A stretch of 64,000 nucleotides of DNA from Eisenbergiella porci (GCF_009696275.1 NZ_VUMI01000028.1:19187-83186); one strand, 5' to 3'; positions 54,068 to 63,138 are shown, counted from the first letter of the stretch. Notes: a model not told the origin generated them from the sequence alone. Numbers and translations: made by a program.

Positions 54068-55225
54068 CTAGTGGGGAAGCATGCTTTTTGCTTCGAATTC
54101 GGGGGTGATTCCGAAATAATCAAGAACCGTGGCGCCGATGTCCGCGAAGGTGCCTCTGGTTCCCAGGTTGCGGGGCGCAATTCTCTTTCCGTATAAAAGG
54201 AAGGGAGTGTATTCCCTGGAATGGTCTGTTGAGACGGTATAGCCGGGGTCGCAGCCGTGGTCGGCTGTGATCATGAGCAGATCGTCCTCCTGCATTTTGC
54301 CGAGGATCTCGGGAAGGCGCTCATCAAAATAGGTGAGGGCTTTGGCGTAGCCGTCAATGTCGTTGCGGTGGCCGTAAAGCATGTCATAGTCAACCAGGTT
54401 GATAAAGCAGAGGCCTTCAAACTCTTTGTCCATATAGGCAAGGGTTTTGTTGATGCCGTCTTCGTTTCCCTGGGTGTAGGTATATTCGGTAAGGCCTTTT
54501 CCTGCAAAAATGTCGTGTATTTTGCCGACGCCGATGACGTCTTTGCCGTTGTCCTTGAGCTGATCCAGCATATCCACGGACGGCGGCTCTATTGAAAAGT
54601 CATGGCGGCCTGTGGTTCTGGTATAGCTGCAGCTGTTTCCGGTAAAGGGGCGGGCGATGACACGGCCCACGCCATGTTCCCCGGTGAGGATCTGGCGGGC
54701 AATGCGGCAGTATTCGTAGAGGGTCTCGGGAGGGACAATGTCTTCATGGGCCGCTATCTGGAACACGCTGTCGGCTGAGGTGTAGACAATGAGCTTCCCG
54801 GTCCTGACGTGTTCGTCTCCGTAATCCCGGATTACGTCGGTTCCTGAGTAGGGCTTATTGCAGAGGATACCGCGGCCGGTGCGGCGGGTGAATTCATCAA
54901 GAAGCTCTGCGGGAAAACCGTCGGGGTAGGTGGGAAGGGGACGGCCCGAATAGATGCCTGCAATTTCCCAGTGGCCGATGGTGGTGTCTTTGCCTTTGGA
55001 GGCTTCCTGCATGCGGGCTACTGTAGCAAGGGGGGCATCTGTGCCTGAATGCCAGTCGATTCCTTCTATATTAAAGAGTCCCAGCTTTTCCATGTTGGGC
55101 ATATGAAAAAAGGGGCTGGAGGCGGCGCTTTTGAGCGTGTTGGTGCCGGTGTCGCCGTATTCGGGGGCGTCGGGTTCTGCGCCGATGCCTACGCTGTCAA
55201 GGACGAAAAGGAAGATTCTTTTCAT
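54068..55225 (-). CDS. deoB: Phosphopentomutase
   Basis: It interconverts ribose 1-phosphate and ribose 5-phosphate (and deoxy forms) in nucleoside salvage. The 385 residues belong to the alkaline-phosphatase superfamily: FLFVLDSVGIGAEPD with the first metal Asp, the phosphorylated Thr in YGDTGTNTLKS, and the metal-binding MITADHGCDPGY and STDHSREYTP. The ribosome binding site AAAGGAG precedes ATG 55225. Its leader is a long branched RNA structure (55286-55404). Confidence 0.96.
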   Translation of the reverse strand: MKRIFLFVLDSVGIGAEPDAPEYGDTGTNTLKSAASSPFFHMPNMEKLGLFNIEGIDWHSGTDAPLATVARMQEASKGKDTTIGHWEIAGIYSGRPLPTYPDGFPAELLDEFTRRTGRGILCNKPYSGTDVIRDYGDEHVRTGKLIVYTSADSVFQIAAHEDIVPPETLYEYCRIARQILTGEHGVGRVIARPFTGNSCSYTRTTGRHDFSIEPPSVDMLDQLKDNGKDVIGVGKIHDIFAGKGLTEYTYTQGNEDGINKTLAYMDKEFEGLCFINLVDYDMLYGHRNDIDGYAKALTYFDERLPEILGKMQEDDLLMITADHGCDPGYTVSTDHSREYTPFLLYGKRIAPRNLGTRGTFADIGATVLDYFGITPEFEAKSMLPH

Positions 55226-55285
55226 GGGGGTGGGCTCCTTTCAAAAAAGATGTAAGGGATAAGGGCGGGGGATCGGGGGGCGGAC

Positions 55286-55404
55286 GGGCAGAACCCAGAG
55301 AACATGAGTGTTCTCTGGGTCGCTTCGCTCGCCAGATGGATACGAAAGAGGGACCGGGCCTGCAAGCAGCCCGGTCCCTCTTTCGTATCCGTCTGGTTCT
55401 GCCC
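55286..55404 (-). promoter_or_regulatory. Three-way-junction leader of deoB
   Basis: Read on the minus strand, the RNA begins within a few bases of the predicted start. The outer stem GGGCAGAACC (55395-55404) pairs with GGTTCTGCCC (55286-55295). The first arm is a ~28-bp stem (55369-55396 with 55332-55359) whose loop carries TGCTTGCA; the second is CCCAGAGAAC with GTTCTCTGGG (55310-55319 and 55294-55303). The linker between arms is GCGAGCGAAGCGA. There is a C-rich stretch and TTTTTT between the structure and deoB. Confidence 0.7.
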
Positions 55405-55413
55405 TGTTCGAAG

Positions 55414-55419
55414 ATTATA
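55414..55419 (-). promoter_or_regulatory. -10 element of deoB
   Basis: A perfect TATAAT preceded by TG one base upstream (extended -10). TGTACA 16 bases further upstream is a weak -35. The predicted transcription start is near 55407. The rest of the gap to spoIIIAH (55420-55574) holds no supported gene. Confidence 0.6.
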
Positions 55420-55574
55420 CCACAAATCCCCGCATTGTACACTATTTACTGTCGGAAATCTTTTTCCGGCGGGTGTCTGGGGGCAGCTTTTTTCATAAAG
55501 CTATGAATATGGAGGAACTTAACAGCTGCGAGAATTGTCTATTATGCAGCCGGGTTGTTTTTCGTTTCTCTTTA

Positions 55575-56333
55575 TTAGTTCCCGGTAATAGGGCTGATTA
55601 TTATGTTTTCAGGGGTAATTCCCGTTTTTCTTGTAACTATGTCTTCAATCTGTGCTCTCTGGGCATCTGTAAGGCTGGGTGCATTGACTACCACGTCCAC
55701 GCCGGAGCCACTGATGCTCACTACCACGTCGTTAAAGCCTTTGGCTTCCAGAAGGATTTCAGCTGCGGTTTCTTTTTCAGCCATGTCGGTAAGGGCTATC
55801 ATGCCGTTGATGGCGTCCTGCTTCTGTTCTTCACTGATGTTTGTATTGTTTATGATGTCAAGAAGTGTTTCTTTATTTTTTGCTCTGGTCTGTTCCTTCT
55901 GCAGCTTGGCTCCGGCAAGGGAGGTAACTCCTGCAGAGCTTGTAAATACGGCTTCTCCGGGTACTTCGCCGTTCTGTACGTCCGCTTCCTCAGCTACCTG
56001 TTCCGCGCTCGCTTCATCCATATTTTCCGCCACCACCGCTACCTGTGCGCTGCCCGCTTCCTGGGCCTGTGCATCCGCCGACATCTGGGCATCCAGATAG
56101 TCCGCCGCTGCCACACCGTCCAGATCAGAATCCATACTGTCAATATCCGACACCACGTCTTCCTCTGACAAATCCAGCAAAGCAGTCATATCCTCTTCTG
56201 CGTTTCTGGCATCCGCGCTTGTAAGCTTCTCTTCTCCCGCCTTGGTTCCTGCAAAATTCAGGTACCCTGCCACTGCAATCATGATTGCCAGCGCCGTAAT
56301 CATTATTTGGTTGCGTTTCAACACATTCTTCAC
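55575..56333 (-). CDS. spoIIIAH: Stage III sporulation protein AH
   Basis: SpoIIIAH is the mother-cell half of the SpoIIQ-SpoIIIAH channel between mother cell and forespore. The 252 residues have an N-terminal membrane helix (IMITALAIMIAVAGYLNFAG), an acidic Ala/Glu/Asp/Gln linker (~35-130) and a C-terminal ring-forming YscJ/FliF-like domain (ETAAEILLEAKGFNDVVVSI, then DVVVNAPSLTDAQRAQIEDIV). It is the last gene of the spoIIIA operon. Confidence 0.94.
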   Translation of the reverse strand: MKNVLKRNQIMITALAIMIAVAGYLNFAGTKAGEEKLTSADARNAEEDMTALLDLSEEDVVSDIDSMDSDLDGVAAADYLDAQMSADAQAQEAGSAQVAVVAENMDEASAEQVAEEADVQNGEVPGEAVFTSSAGVTSLAGAKLQKEQTRAKNKETLLDIINNTNISEEQKQDAINGMIALTDMAEKETAAEILLEAKGFNDVVVSISGSGVDVVVNAPSLTDAQRAQIEDIVTRKTGITPENIIISPITGN

Positions 56334-56354
56334 TCCTGTTCCCTCTGCTTTCTG

Positions 56355-56948
56355 CTATTTCATCTTAACTACTTTAATCTTATGTGCTTCTATTCCAAAT
56401 AATGCCTGAATCACTTCCGTAATATTTTTCTGAATTACGGCATTCCCTCCTCCCTGGGCCACAACGGTCACGCCTTCAATGGACGGCTCCCTTATTTTGC
56501 TTACATAGGGTGTTTTATTGCCTGCGGAATCGGTCACATAGACTGTGGTTTCCTCCTGTCTGGAGTTAATCACATCCCGGCTTCCGCCCGTGCTGTCCGT
56601 CTCCTTTGTGGTGTCCATGGTGGAGGGAATATCTTTTTCCACCACCTGTTCTCTGGAGGAGTCCAGGGTTACCATGACCTTCACATTTCCCACGCCTTCC
56701 ATGCTGGCTAAAAGGGACTCCAGCCGTTCCTCCAGTTCGCCTGCATAGCCGCCGGGATTACCCTCTTCCTCAGTTTCCTGTGTTCCGGAAGCGGTGCTTT
56801 TATTCTCGGGAGCGGCTGTCTGATCCTTTTGTGTCTCCGTTTTTTTTACAGGAATGGCGATTACCATCAGCAAAATCCCCAAAAGCGCCATTATCGCCAT
56901 ATTTTCCTTAGTCAGCTTCTTTTTCCATGTTTTCAGCCGTTCACCCAT
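56355..56948 (-). CDS. spoIIIAG: Stage III sporulation protein AG
   Basis: SpoIIIAG forms a large ring in the feeding channel. The 197 residues start with a basic segment, one membrane helix (MAIMALLGILLMVIAIPV), a low-complexity linker and the ring-building domain (LESLLASMEGVGNVKVMVTL, then PSIEGVTVVAQGGGNAVIQ). The start overlaps the spoIIIAF stop by eight bases. Confidence 0.93.
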   Translation of the reverse strand: MGERLKTWKKKLTKENMAIMALLGILLMVIAIPVKKTETQKDQTAAPENKSTASGTQETEEEGNPGGYAGELEERLESLLASMEGVGNVKVMVTLDSSREQVVEKDIPSTMDTTKETDSTGGSRDVINSRQEETTVYVTDSAGNKTPYVSKIREPSIEGVTVVAQGGGNAVIQKNITEVIQALFGIEAHKIKVVKMK

Positions 56949-57519
56949 TCCAAATCACCTCCAACTCCTCCGGGGCTATTCCAAGCTCCTCCGCAAAGGC
57001 CTCCCGCAGCTCCTGCTGTTTCTGCGCCGCATCTGTATTGTCCGATCCGTTCAAAACAGCCTCCGCTTCCGGCCCCTGCGGGGAAATTTTCACCTTTTCT
57101 ATCCGTACCCTTTGCTCTCCGTCTTCCGACACCTGCAGCAAAGGCCTGCCGTCCGCTGTCCGGGAAACAGCGGTGACGGTTACTCCGTATTGTGCCGAAA
57201 CCTCCTCCAGGCTGCTGCGGGCGATCATGGAAAGCGCCTCCTCCTGATAATCCCCGCTTTGAAGCCCCGCCTCTTCCACCTGTCTGGAGATTCGTTCCAT
57301 CTCCTCTTCATACTGCCGCAATGCGGTTTGAAAATTTTGCTGCGCATCGAATTTTCCCAGAGAAAGGATGGGAAGGGCTATCTGGGACAGGACCATGATG
57401 CTTATCACCATTTTTACATATTTTTCATAGCCTCCGGACGGGAGGAACTGCACGATAATCTGCCCCGCCAGCATGAAAATCGTGACTTTTTTTAACAAAT
57501 CCAGAAATTGCGCTCCCAT
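56941..57519 (-). CDS. spoIIIAF: Stage III sporulation protein AF
   Basis: The 192 residues have two N-terminal membrane helices (VTIFMLAGQIIVQFLPSGGY, then VKMVISIMVLSQIALPIL) and a soluble domain. The order between spoIIIAE and spoIIIAG fixes the assignment. In the channel it is thought to support the AG/AH rings. Confidence 0.9.
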   Translation of the reverse strand: MGAQFLDLLKKVTIFMLAGQIIVQFLPSGGYEKYVKMVISIMVLSQIALPILSLGKFDAQQNFQTALRQYEEEMERISRQVEEAGLQSGDYQEEALSMIARSSLEEVSAQYGVTVTAVSRTADGRPLLQVSEDGEQRVRIEKVKISPQGPEAEAVLNGSDNTDAAQKQQELREAFAEELGIAPEELEVIWNG

Positions 57520-57545
57520 TGAAGTCCTCTCCTTTCTTCGGTTTG

Positions 57546-58604
57546 CTATCCGATTTTCCCCGCCAGGCAGGTAATGATGGCAAACATGATCAGAAAGCAG
57601 GCGCAGGCCGTATAGCTGATTTTCAAAAGCAGCAGCAGGCCGTCTCCCGCTTTATTGACGCAGCCTGTAATCCGTTTGTCAGCCGTCATGCCCAGAAGGG
57701 CCGCGCACAGCTTCAATATACCGGCATACAGCAGCAGCCTGGCAAAAGGGCCGATGCACAGGGCGAGCAGAAGAAGGAAGGCCGCCACGCCCAGGCCGTT
57801 TTTTACAAGAACCGCGGATCCTATAAGAAGCTGGGCTGTGCCCTCCGCCAGGCCTCCCAGGCCGGGAATTGCCGACAGAGCCTTGCCCGCCGCATTCAGC
57901 TTCAGATGCTCCAGCACGGGAGTAACCATGGACTGGAGAAGGCCGATGCCGGTAATACAGGTAAGGAGGAATTTTAAAAATCCAGCCACGCCCTTCTGCA
58001 GCAGCTCTACGAGCATGCCCAGCCGTTCTTCTTCCCAGATACCGTTCATCACAACCAGCATCATGTAGATGTTTACCGCCGGAAGCCCGATGCTTTTGAG
58101 CACCTGCTCCACGCCGTAAATCAGAAGCAGAATCAGCTGGTAATACCCTGCCGCGGTGGCCGCTCCCGCCGAAAGCCCCAGCGCCAGCATGAAGGTAGGG
58201 ACAAACAGGCGGACGAAAAGAAGGATTCTGCCAAGCAGCTCACCTGCAATATCCGCCGCCTGGGTAAAGGTGCGAAGCACCACAAAAAGCATGAGCAGGT
58301 AGGAAATAAAATGGGCGATATCCGCTATCTGGTGATTGTCGAAGCTTTGCATGACTACCGTAAAAAGTGCGGAAAGCACGCCGATAATCAAAAGCGTGAG
58401 CAGCAGATTCTTCATCCCCGCCATCTCAGCCAGCACCCCGTTTTTCAGGGAAGCGGTGAGGCCGGCAAACGCCTCTCCTGCATTCCCTGATAATATCTGC
58501 CCAAGAAGCGAGGAAAAGTCGATGGAGAAATTGGGAAACAGCTGTTCAATCTGTTCCGAAAGCGCCTCAAGATTCAATTCTCCGGTCAATGTGGTCCAGT
58601 CCAT
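57546..58604 (-). CDS. spoIIIAE: Stage III sporulation protein AE
   Basis: A polytopic membrane protein of 352 residues with about eight helices (LLLTLLIIGVLSALFTVVMQ, then LLMLFVVLRTFTQAADIAGE and others) after an amphipathic N-terminus. It is proposed to be the membrane core of the SpoIIIA channel. ATG 58604 follows AAGGAGGGG; the longer frame lacks a site. It is slightly shorter than B. subtilis SpoIIIAE (~399), possibly because of the missing signal-like N-terminus. Confidence 0.93.
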   Translation of the reverse strand: MDWTTLTGELNLEALSEQIEQLFPNFSIDFSSLLGQILSGNAGEAFAGLTASLKNGVLAEMAGMKNLLLTLLIIGVLSALFTVVMQSFDNHQIADIAHFISYLLMLFVVLRTFTQAADIAGELLGRILLFVRLFVPTFMLALGLSAGAATAAGYYQLILLLIYGVEQVLKSIGLPAVNIYMMLVVMNGIWEEERLGMLVELLQKGVAGFLKFLLTCITGIGLLQSMVTPVLEHLKLNAAGKALSAIPGLGGLAEGTAQLLIGSAVLVKNGLGVAAFLLLLALCIGPFARLLLYAGILKLCAALLGMTADKRITGCVNKAGDGLLLLLKISYTACACFLIMFAIITCLAGKIG

Positions 58605-58665
58605 GTTCCCCTCCTTCCCGGGTTGCTGCTTACGCTGTGTGCGGGAATGAATTTTCAATCACGCT

Positions 58666-59052
58666 CTAAGCCATGAAGCCTGTAATGGTATCGATCAGGG
58701 ATAAAAGCACCGGCATTCCCGCAAGCAGCACAGTCACCTTCCCGAACAGCTCCACCTGGGCGGCAATGGCCTGATATCCGGCATCCCGGCAGAGGCCTGC
58801 GCAGAATTCGCACAGATAGGTAATGCCGATCACCTTGAAAAGTATCCCGAAATAAGCGCCGCTTCCTTCCAAAAAGCCTCCCAGAGCCAGCACGGAGTCC
58901 TTCATCTGCATCAGGTATTCGCAGACATAAAAGAAAATAACCAGCGACACGCCGATACCGATATAAGCGCTGTATTCCTGTTTCCCGGATTTGAACTGAA
59001 GCCCTATCAGAACGCCGGTTATGCCCAGCATGGCGATTTTTACCATATCCAT
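58666..59052 (-). CDS. spoIIIAD: Stage III sporulation protein AD
   Basis: The 128-residue membrane protein has about four helices and begins MDMVKIAMLGITGVLIGLQF. It resembles the stator-like small proteins of the complex. It lies 20 bases after spoIIIAC. Confidence 0.92.
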   Translation of the reverse strand: MDMVKIAMLGITGVLIGLQFKSGKQEYSAYIGIGVSLVIFFYVCEYLMQMKDSVLALGGFLEGSGAYFGILFKVIGITYLCEFCAGLCRDAGYQAIAAQVELFGKVTVLLAGMPVLLSLIDTITGFMA

Positions 59053-59072
59053 TTCCTGTCCTCTCCTTTCCG

Positions 59073-59267
59073 TCAGAGCTGAAACAGGTTCTGTATTGTA
59101 GTAAACAGATCATATATGTAGGGAATGATCCAGGTGAGAACCAGTATCAGGCCGGCCAGCGAAAGGAGGAACGCATGCTCCTCCCGGCCGCTGTGCTTCA
59201 GTATCTGGCTGAGGATGGTCACCAGAATCCCTACCGCTGCAATTTTAAAAATCAGACTTACTCCCAT
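59073..59267 (-). CDS. spoIIIAC: Stage III sporulation protein AC
   Basis: A 64-residue protein with two membrane helices (LIFKIAAVGILVTILSQIL, then FLLSLAGLILVLTWIIPYIY), the usual length. I use ATG 59267 because AAGGAG lies six bases upstream; the track-like longer start at 59282 lacks a site. Confidence 0.92.
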   Translation of the reverse strand: MGVSLIFKIAAVGILVTILSQILKHSGREEHAFLLSLAGLILVLTWIIPYIYDLFTTIQNLFQL

Positions 59268-59283
59268 TCCATTCTCCTTCAAG

Positions 59284-59802
59284 TCATATCAGCAGGATGG
59301 CCATCAGCAGCCCGCCCGCCGTACTTACGGAAAGAACTGCCTTTTTGCGGCTTTCCGCTTCTTTCCCCGCTTTATCCTGTGCATGCGAAAGCTCCTTTAC
59401 AAATTGCTCCAGGGAAATCAGCTGCATCTGCCCGTCCACAAATCCGGTAAAGCCGGGGAAGGAAAGCAGAAGCTCCTTTTCCCTGGCGTCAAGGCAGGTT
59501 GTCTTCAGCCAGAAGGGCATTTCCTCCTGCCATACGGTCTGGAAGGAGCTTCCGCTCTGCTCCTGCGCCCTCTTTCCCATCCGTATGAAGCAGTCCCCCA
59601 GCTCTGTGTGCAGGCGGTTACCCACTCTGATCATTCCTTCCGGCAATGTGGCCCTGCTGTATCCCACTTCACTTTCCAGCATGGTAAATACCCGGGCCAG
59701 CTGCCGCAGCTGCGCCACATGCTTTTCCATATCCCTGCACATACACAGGCCGAACCCGGCGCACCCCATAACCAGCAGAAGCGCGCCGGTAAGCTTCAGC
59801 AT
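59284..59802 (-). CDS. spoIIIAB: Stage III sporulation protein AB
   Basis: The 172 residues have an N-terminal membrane helix (LTGALLLVMGCAGFGLCM), a cytoplasmic helical domain related to type II secretion GspF halves, and a C-terminal membrane helix (VSTAGGLLMAILLI). ATG 59802 follows GGGAGGG and overlaps the spoIIIAA stop, so the two are coupled. Confidence 0.92.
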   Translation of the reverse strand: MLKLTGALLLVMGCAGFGLCMCRDMEKHVAQLRQLARVFTMLESEVGYSRATLPEGMIRVGNRLHTELGDCFIRMGKRAQEQSGSSFQTVWQEEMPFWLKTTCLDAREKELLLSFPGFTGFVDGQMQLISLEQFVKELSHAQDKAGKEAESRKKAVLSVSTAGGLLMAILLI

Positions 59803-60758
59803 GGCACCCTCCCGGCCAGAAGCTTCCTTTCGCCGTCCAGTACGGCATCCACCGCACATTTTCCCTCCCGCCTGGTGAGTATCACATAGCGGTCAAAAAT
59901 CTTTATTTCATCCAGCTTCATCCCGGACAGCCTGCTTTCCGCCTCCTCCAATGAACCGGCATGGATGGTTGTCAGAACGCAGCATCCGCAGCAGATCGCC
60001 TTTTTCAGCGCCCGGATATCCTCTTCACTTCCCAATTCATCCACGCCGATAACCTTTGGCGCCATGGAACGGATCAGCAGCATCATGCCTTCCGCTTTGG
60101 GACAGCTGTCAAGGATATCCGTGCGCATTCCCACATCATTCTGCGCCCTCCCCTGAAAGGATCCGGCAATTTCCGAACGTTCATCCACAATTCCCACAGT
60201 CACGCCGTGACCGCAGGAATTCCCGTCGGAAACCTGCCTCACGATATCCCTCAGCAGGGTTGTCTTACCACAGCCGGGCGGCGAAAGAATCAGTGTATTC
60301 AGGAAATGTCCGTCCCTGTAAAGAAAGGGTAGCACGGCGTCCGCCGCTCCCCTGATTTCATGGGAAATCCGGATATTTACACAGGAAATATGCTTGATAT
60401 TCCTCACTCTGTCCGAATCCGTCAGCACAGCTTCCCCTGTAAGCCCCATACGGTGTCCGCCCGGCAGTGTCAGGTAGCCCCTGCTGATTTCTTCTTCAAA
60501 AGCATACATGGAGTAGCTGCATGCATAGGCTATCAGCTGTTCCAAATCCTCCTGTGCAGTGACTGCAGGCCGGTCAGTCCTATATACCACATCCCCGGAT
60601 TCCTCCTGGAAAAATTCCCTTCCGTCTATGTACAAAAGCACCGGTTTTCCCACGCGCAGCCGGATTTCCTGCAGCTGCTGCGCAAATCCGGCGGTTTTCT
60701 TCCACCTGGGCCGCATTCGTTCCGGAAAGATCCGCAAAATATCTTCCCTTTGTGTCAT
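59796..60758 (-). CDS. spoIIIAA: Stage III sporulation protein AA, secretion ATPase-like
   Basis: SpoIIIAA is the ATPase of the feeding channel and resembles type II/IV secretion ATPases. The 320 residues have Walker A SPPGCGKTTLLRD (~residue 155), Walker B-like APKVIGVDELGSEED and the N-terminal IRLRVGKPVLLYIDGREFF. I start at ATG 60758, seven bases after GAGGAG. It begins the operon, 53 bases downstream of a candidate sigma-E promoter. Confidence 0.95.
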   Translation of the reverse strand: MTQREDILRIFPERMRPRWKKTAGFAQQLQEIRLRVGKPVLLYIDGREFFQEESGDVVYRTDRPAVTAQEDLEQLIAYACSYSMYAFEEEISRGYLTLPGGHRMGLTGEAVLTDSDRVRNIKHISCVNIRISHEIRGAADAVLPFLYRDGHFLNTLILSPPGCGKTTLLRDIVRQVSDGNSCGHGVTVGIVDERSEIAGSFQGRAQNDVGMRTDILDSCPKAEGMMLLIRSMAPKVIGVDELGSEEDIRALKKAICCGCCVLTTIHAGSLEEAESRLSGMKLDEIKIFDRYVILTRREGKCAVDAVLDGERKLLAGRVPC

Positions 60759-60823
60759 GGGCACACTCCTCGCTTTCCGGACAGGTTCCTTTCAAGCAGT
60801 CTGTCCAACTTTCTGCTTATCTC

Positions 60824-60852
60824 AGTATATGTTGTACATGCCAGGTTATGAC
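60824..60852 (-). promoter_or_regulatory. Candidate sigma-E promoter of spoIIIA
   Basis: On the minus strand GTCATAAC (60845-60852) and CATATACT (60824-60831), 13 bases apart, approximate the sigma-E pattern (GTCATATT and CATACACT). B. subtilis spoIIIA is transcribed by sigma-E, so the location is right. Confidence 0.45.
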
Positions 60853-60864
60853 TGCGCGGACAAA

Positions 60865-60906
60865 AATAAGCCGGAGGAATATGCTGACATATTCCTCCGG
60901 CTTATT
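60865..60906 (-). terminator. Terminator after pnp
   Basis: A perfect 19-bp stem, AATAAGCCGGAGGAATATG (60865-60883) with CATATTCCTCCGGCTTATT (60888-60906), loop CTGA, followed on the minus strand by TTT. It separates pnp from spoIIIA. Confidence 0.9.
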
Positions 60907-60945
60907 AAACTGCCGATTGTTTCTATTAAAATAATAATCCGTTAT

Positions 60946-63036
60946 TTAAACCTGAGCAACATCCTTCATGGAGAAGCTGATTCTGCCCATTTTGTCCTTA
61001 CCAAGGCATACAACGGTAACCTGTTCTCCAAGAGTAAGAACATCCTCTACACGGTTGATTCTTTCCTTTGCGATCTTGGAAATATGAACCATTCCTTCTT
61101 TTCCGGGAGCGAATTCGATGAATGCGCCGAATTCCTTAATACTTACTACGGTTCCCTTGAAAATCTGGCCTTCCTGGAAATCAGTGGTGATGATCTTAAC
61201 CATCTCTACCGCTTTATCCATCATTTCCTTATCGGTTCCGCATACGGATACCTTTCCGTCATCGGTAATATCAATCTTAACGCCGGTGCGGGCGATAATC
61301 TCATTGATTGTCTTTCCGCGCTGTCCAACCACATCACCAATCTTCTCGGGATCGATCTGTACGGAAATAATCTTGGGAGCGAACTGACCGACCTCAGCTC
61401 TGGGAGCTGCAATGCAGGGAGTCATGATTTCATTCATGATATACTCTCTTGCTTCCTTGGTCTTGGCAATCGCTTCCTCTACGATAGGCCTGGTCAGGCC
61501 GTGAATCTTAATATCCATCTGGATTGCGGTAATACCGTCATGGGTACCTGCCACCTTAAAGTCCATATCCCCAAAGAAGTCTTCCAGTCCCTGGATATCG
61601 GTAAGCACGATATAATCATCATCGGTATCGCCGGTTACCAGACCGCAGGAGATACCTGCAACCTGCTTCTTAATGGGAACGCCTGCAGCCATCAGTGACA
61701 GAGTGGATGCACAGATGGACGCCTGGGAGGTGGAACCGTTGGATTCAAAGGTTTCGGATACGGTACGGATTGCATAGGGGAATTCATCCTCTGAAGGCAG
61801 TACCGGTATCAGAGCTCTTTCAGCAAGCGCGCCATGTCCGATTTCACGGCGTCCCGGTCCTCTGGAGGGTTTGGTCTCTCCTACGGAATAGGACGGGAAA
61901 TTATAATGATGCATATATCTCTTATTCACTTCATTCTCATCCAGGCCGTCAATTCTCTGCATTTCAGACAGAGGCGCCAGCGTGGTGATGGTACAGATCT
62001 GAGTCTGTCCACGGGTGAACATACCTGAACCATGTACTCTGGGGATAATATCAATTTCTGCAGCCAGAGGACGGATCTGTGTAATCGCACGGCCGTCAGG
62101 ACGCTTATGATCCTTGAGAATCATCTTGCGCACCGTCTTTTTCTGGTACTGGTAAATTGCCTCGTCCAGAACAGGAAGCCATTCTTCCTTATCAGCAAAA
62201 GCTTCTTCCAGACGCTCTGTAATCTTTCTTATATTTTCTTCCCTTACCTGCTTCACATCAGTGAATACAGCTTCTTCCATTTCTTCAGGAGGGATGATTT
62301 CCTTTATTGCTGCAAACAGCTCTTCCGGAACGGCACAGCTTGTATATTCATGCTTTGCCTTGCCGACTTCCGCTACAATCTGGTTGATAAAAGCAATGAT
62401 TGACTGGTTTACCTCATGTGCCATGTAGATGGCTTCGATCATTTTAGCTTCCGGGATTTCATTGGCTCCGGCTTCGATCATGATGACCTTTTCACTGGTG
62501 GACGCCACCGTCAGGTTCAGATCGCCGTTCTTCCACTGCTCCTGGGAAGGGTTGAGAACGAATTCTCCGTCAATCAGGCCTACCTGTGTCATTGCGCAGG
62601 GTCCGGCAAAAGGAATGTCGGAAATGCTGGTTGCGATAGCGGAACCAAGCATAGCCACCAGCTCGGGGCGGCAGGCAGGATCTACGGAAAGCACCAGGTT
62701 ATTCAGGGTTACGTCATTTCTGTAATCCTTAGGGAACAGAGGGCGCATGGGACGGTCGATAACACGGCTCGTCAGAACGGAGTTCTCGCTGGCCTTTCCC
62801 TCTCTTTTATTGAAGCCTCCGGGAATCTTTCCTACGGAATACAGCTTTTCTTCATATTCAACGCTCAAAGGGAAGAAATCAATTCCTTCTCTGGGCTTCT
62901 CACTCGCCGTAGCTGTGGATAAAACGGTGGTATCACCATAATGCATAAATGCGGCGCCGTTAGCCTGTGCCGCTACTCTGCCGACATCCACACTCAGGGT
63001 GCGTCCGGCAAGTTCCATGGAAAATGTTTTGTACAT
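60946..63036 (-). CDS. pnp: Polynucleotide phosphorylase
   Basis: This 3'-5' phosphorolytic exoribonuclease has 696 residues: two RNase PH domains (the second with the GRREIGHGALAERAL phosphate/active-site block and VSETFESNGSTSQASICAS), a KH domain with IGDVVGQRGKTINEII and a C-terminal S1 domain with GTVVSIKEFGAFIEFAPG. The order rpsO-pnp is conserved in bacteria. The 437-base gap to rpsO has hairpins that could mediate control. Confidence 0.98.
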   Translation of the reverse strand: MYKTFSMELAGRTLSVDVGRVAAQANGAAFMHYGDTTVLSTATASEKPREGIDFFPLSVEYEEKLYSVGKIPGGFNKREGKASENSVLTSRVIDRPMRPLFPKDYRNDVTLNNLVLSVDPACRPELVAMLGSAIATSISDIPFAGPCAMTQVGLIDGEFVLNPSQEQWKNGDLNLTVASTSEKVIMIEAGANEIPEAKMIEAIYMAHEVNQSIIAFINQIVAEVGKAKHEYTSCAVPEELFAAIKEIIPPEEMEEAVFTDVKQVREENIRKITERLEEAFADKEEWLPVLDEAIYQYQKKTVRKMILKDHKRPDGRAITQIRPLAAEIDIIPRVHGSGMFTRGQTQICTITTLAPLSEMQRIDGLDENEVNKRYMHHYNFPSYSVGETKPSRGPGRREIGHGALAERALIPVLPSEDEFPYAIRTVSETFESNGSTSQASICASTLSLMAAGVPIKKQVAGISCGLVTGDTDDDYIVLTDIQGLEDFFGDMDFKVAGTHDGITAIQMDIKIHGLTRPIVEEAIAKTKEAREYIMNEIMTPCIAAPRAEVGQFAPKIISVQIDPEKIGDVVGQRGKTINEIIARTGVKIDITDDGKVSVCGTDKEMMDKAVEMVKIITTDFQEGQIFKGTVVSIKEFGAFIEFAPGKEGMVHISKIAKERINRVEDVLTLGEQVTVVCLGKDKMGRISFSMKDVAQV

Positions 63037-63068
63037 CTTATCTCTCCTTTATTCGAACATTACTTGTC

Positions 63069-63138
63069 AGTCAGTTCTTCCCGTATGCCGGGGCTGACTG
63101 TCGCGGCAGTCTCCGGATCCATATATATATGGTACCGG
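63069..63138 (-). promoter_or_regulatory. Palindromes in the pnp leader
   Basis: CAGTCAG (63069-63075) pairs with CTGACTG (63094-63100). Just upstream in the transcript, CCGG-AT-CCATATATATATGG-TA-CCGG (63113-63138) is a near-perfect 26-bp palindrome. Both lie within 110 bases of the pnp ATG. pnp is controlled through leader hairpins in E. coli; no ribosomal-protein or other known motif is identified here. Confidence 0.4.
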
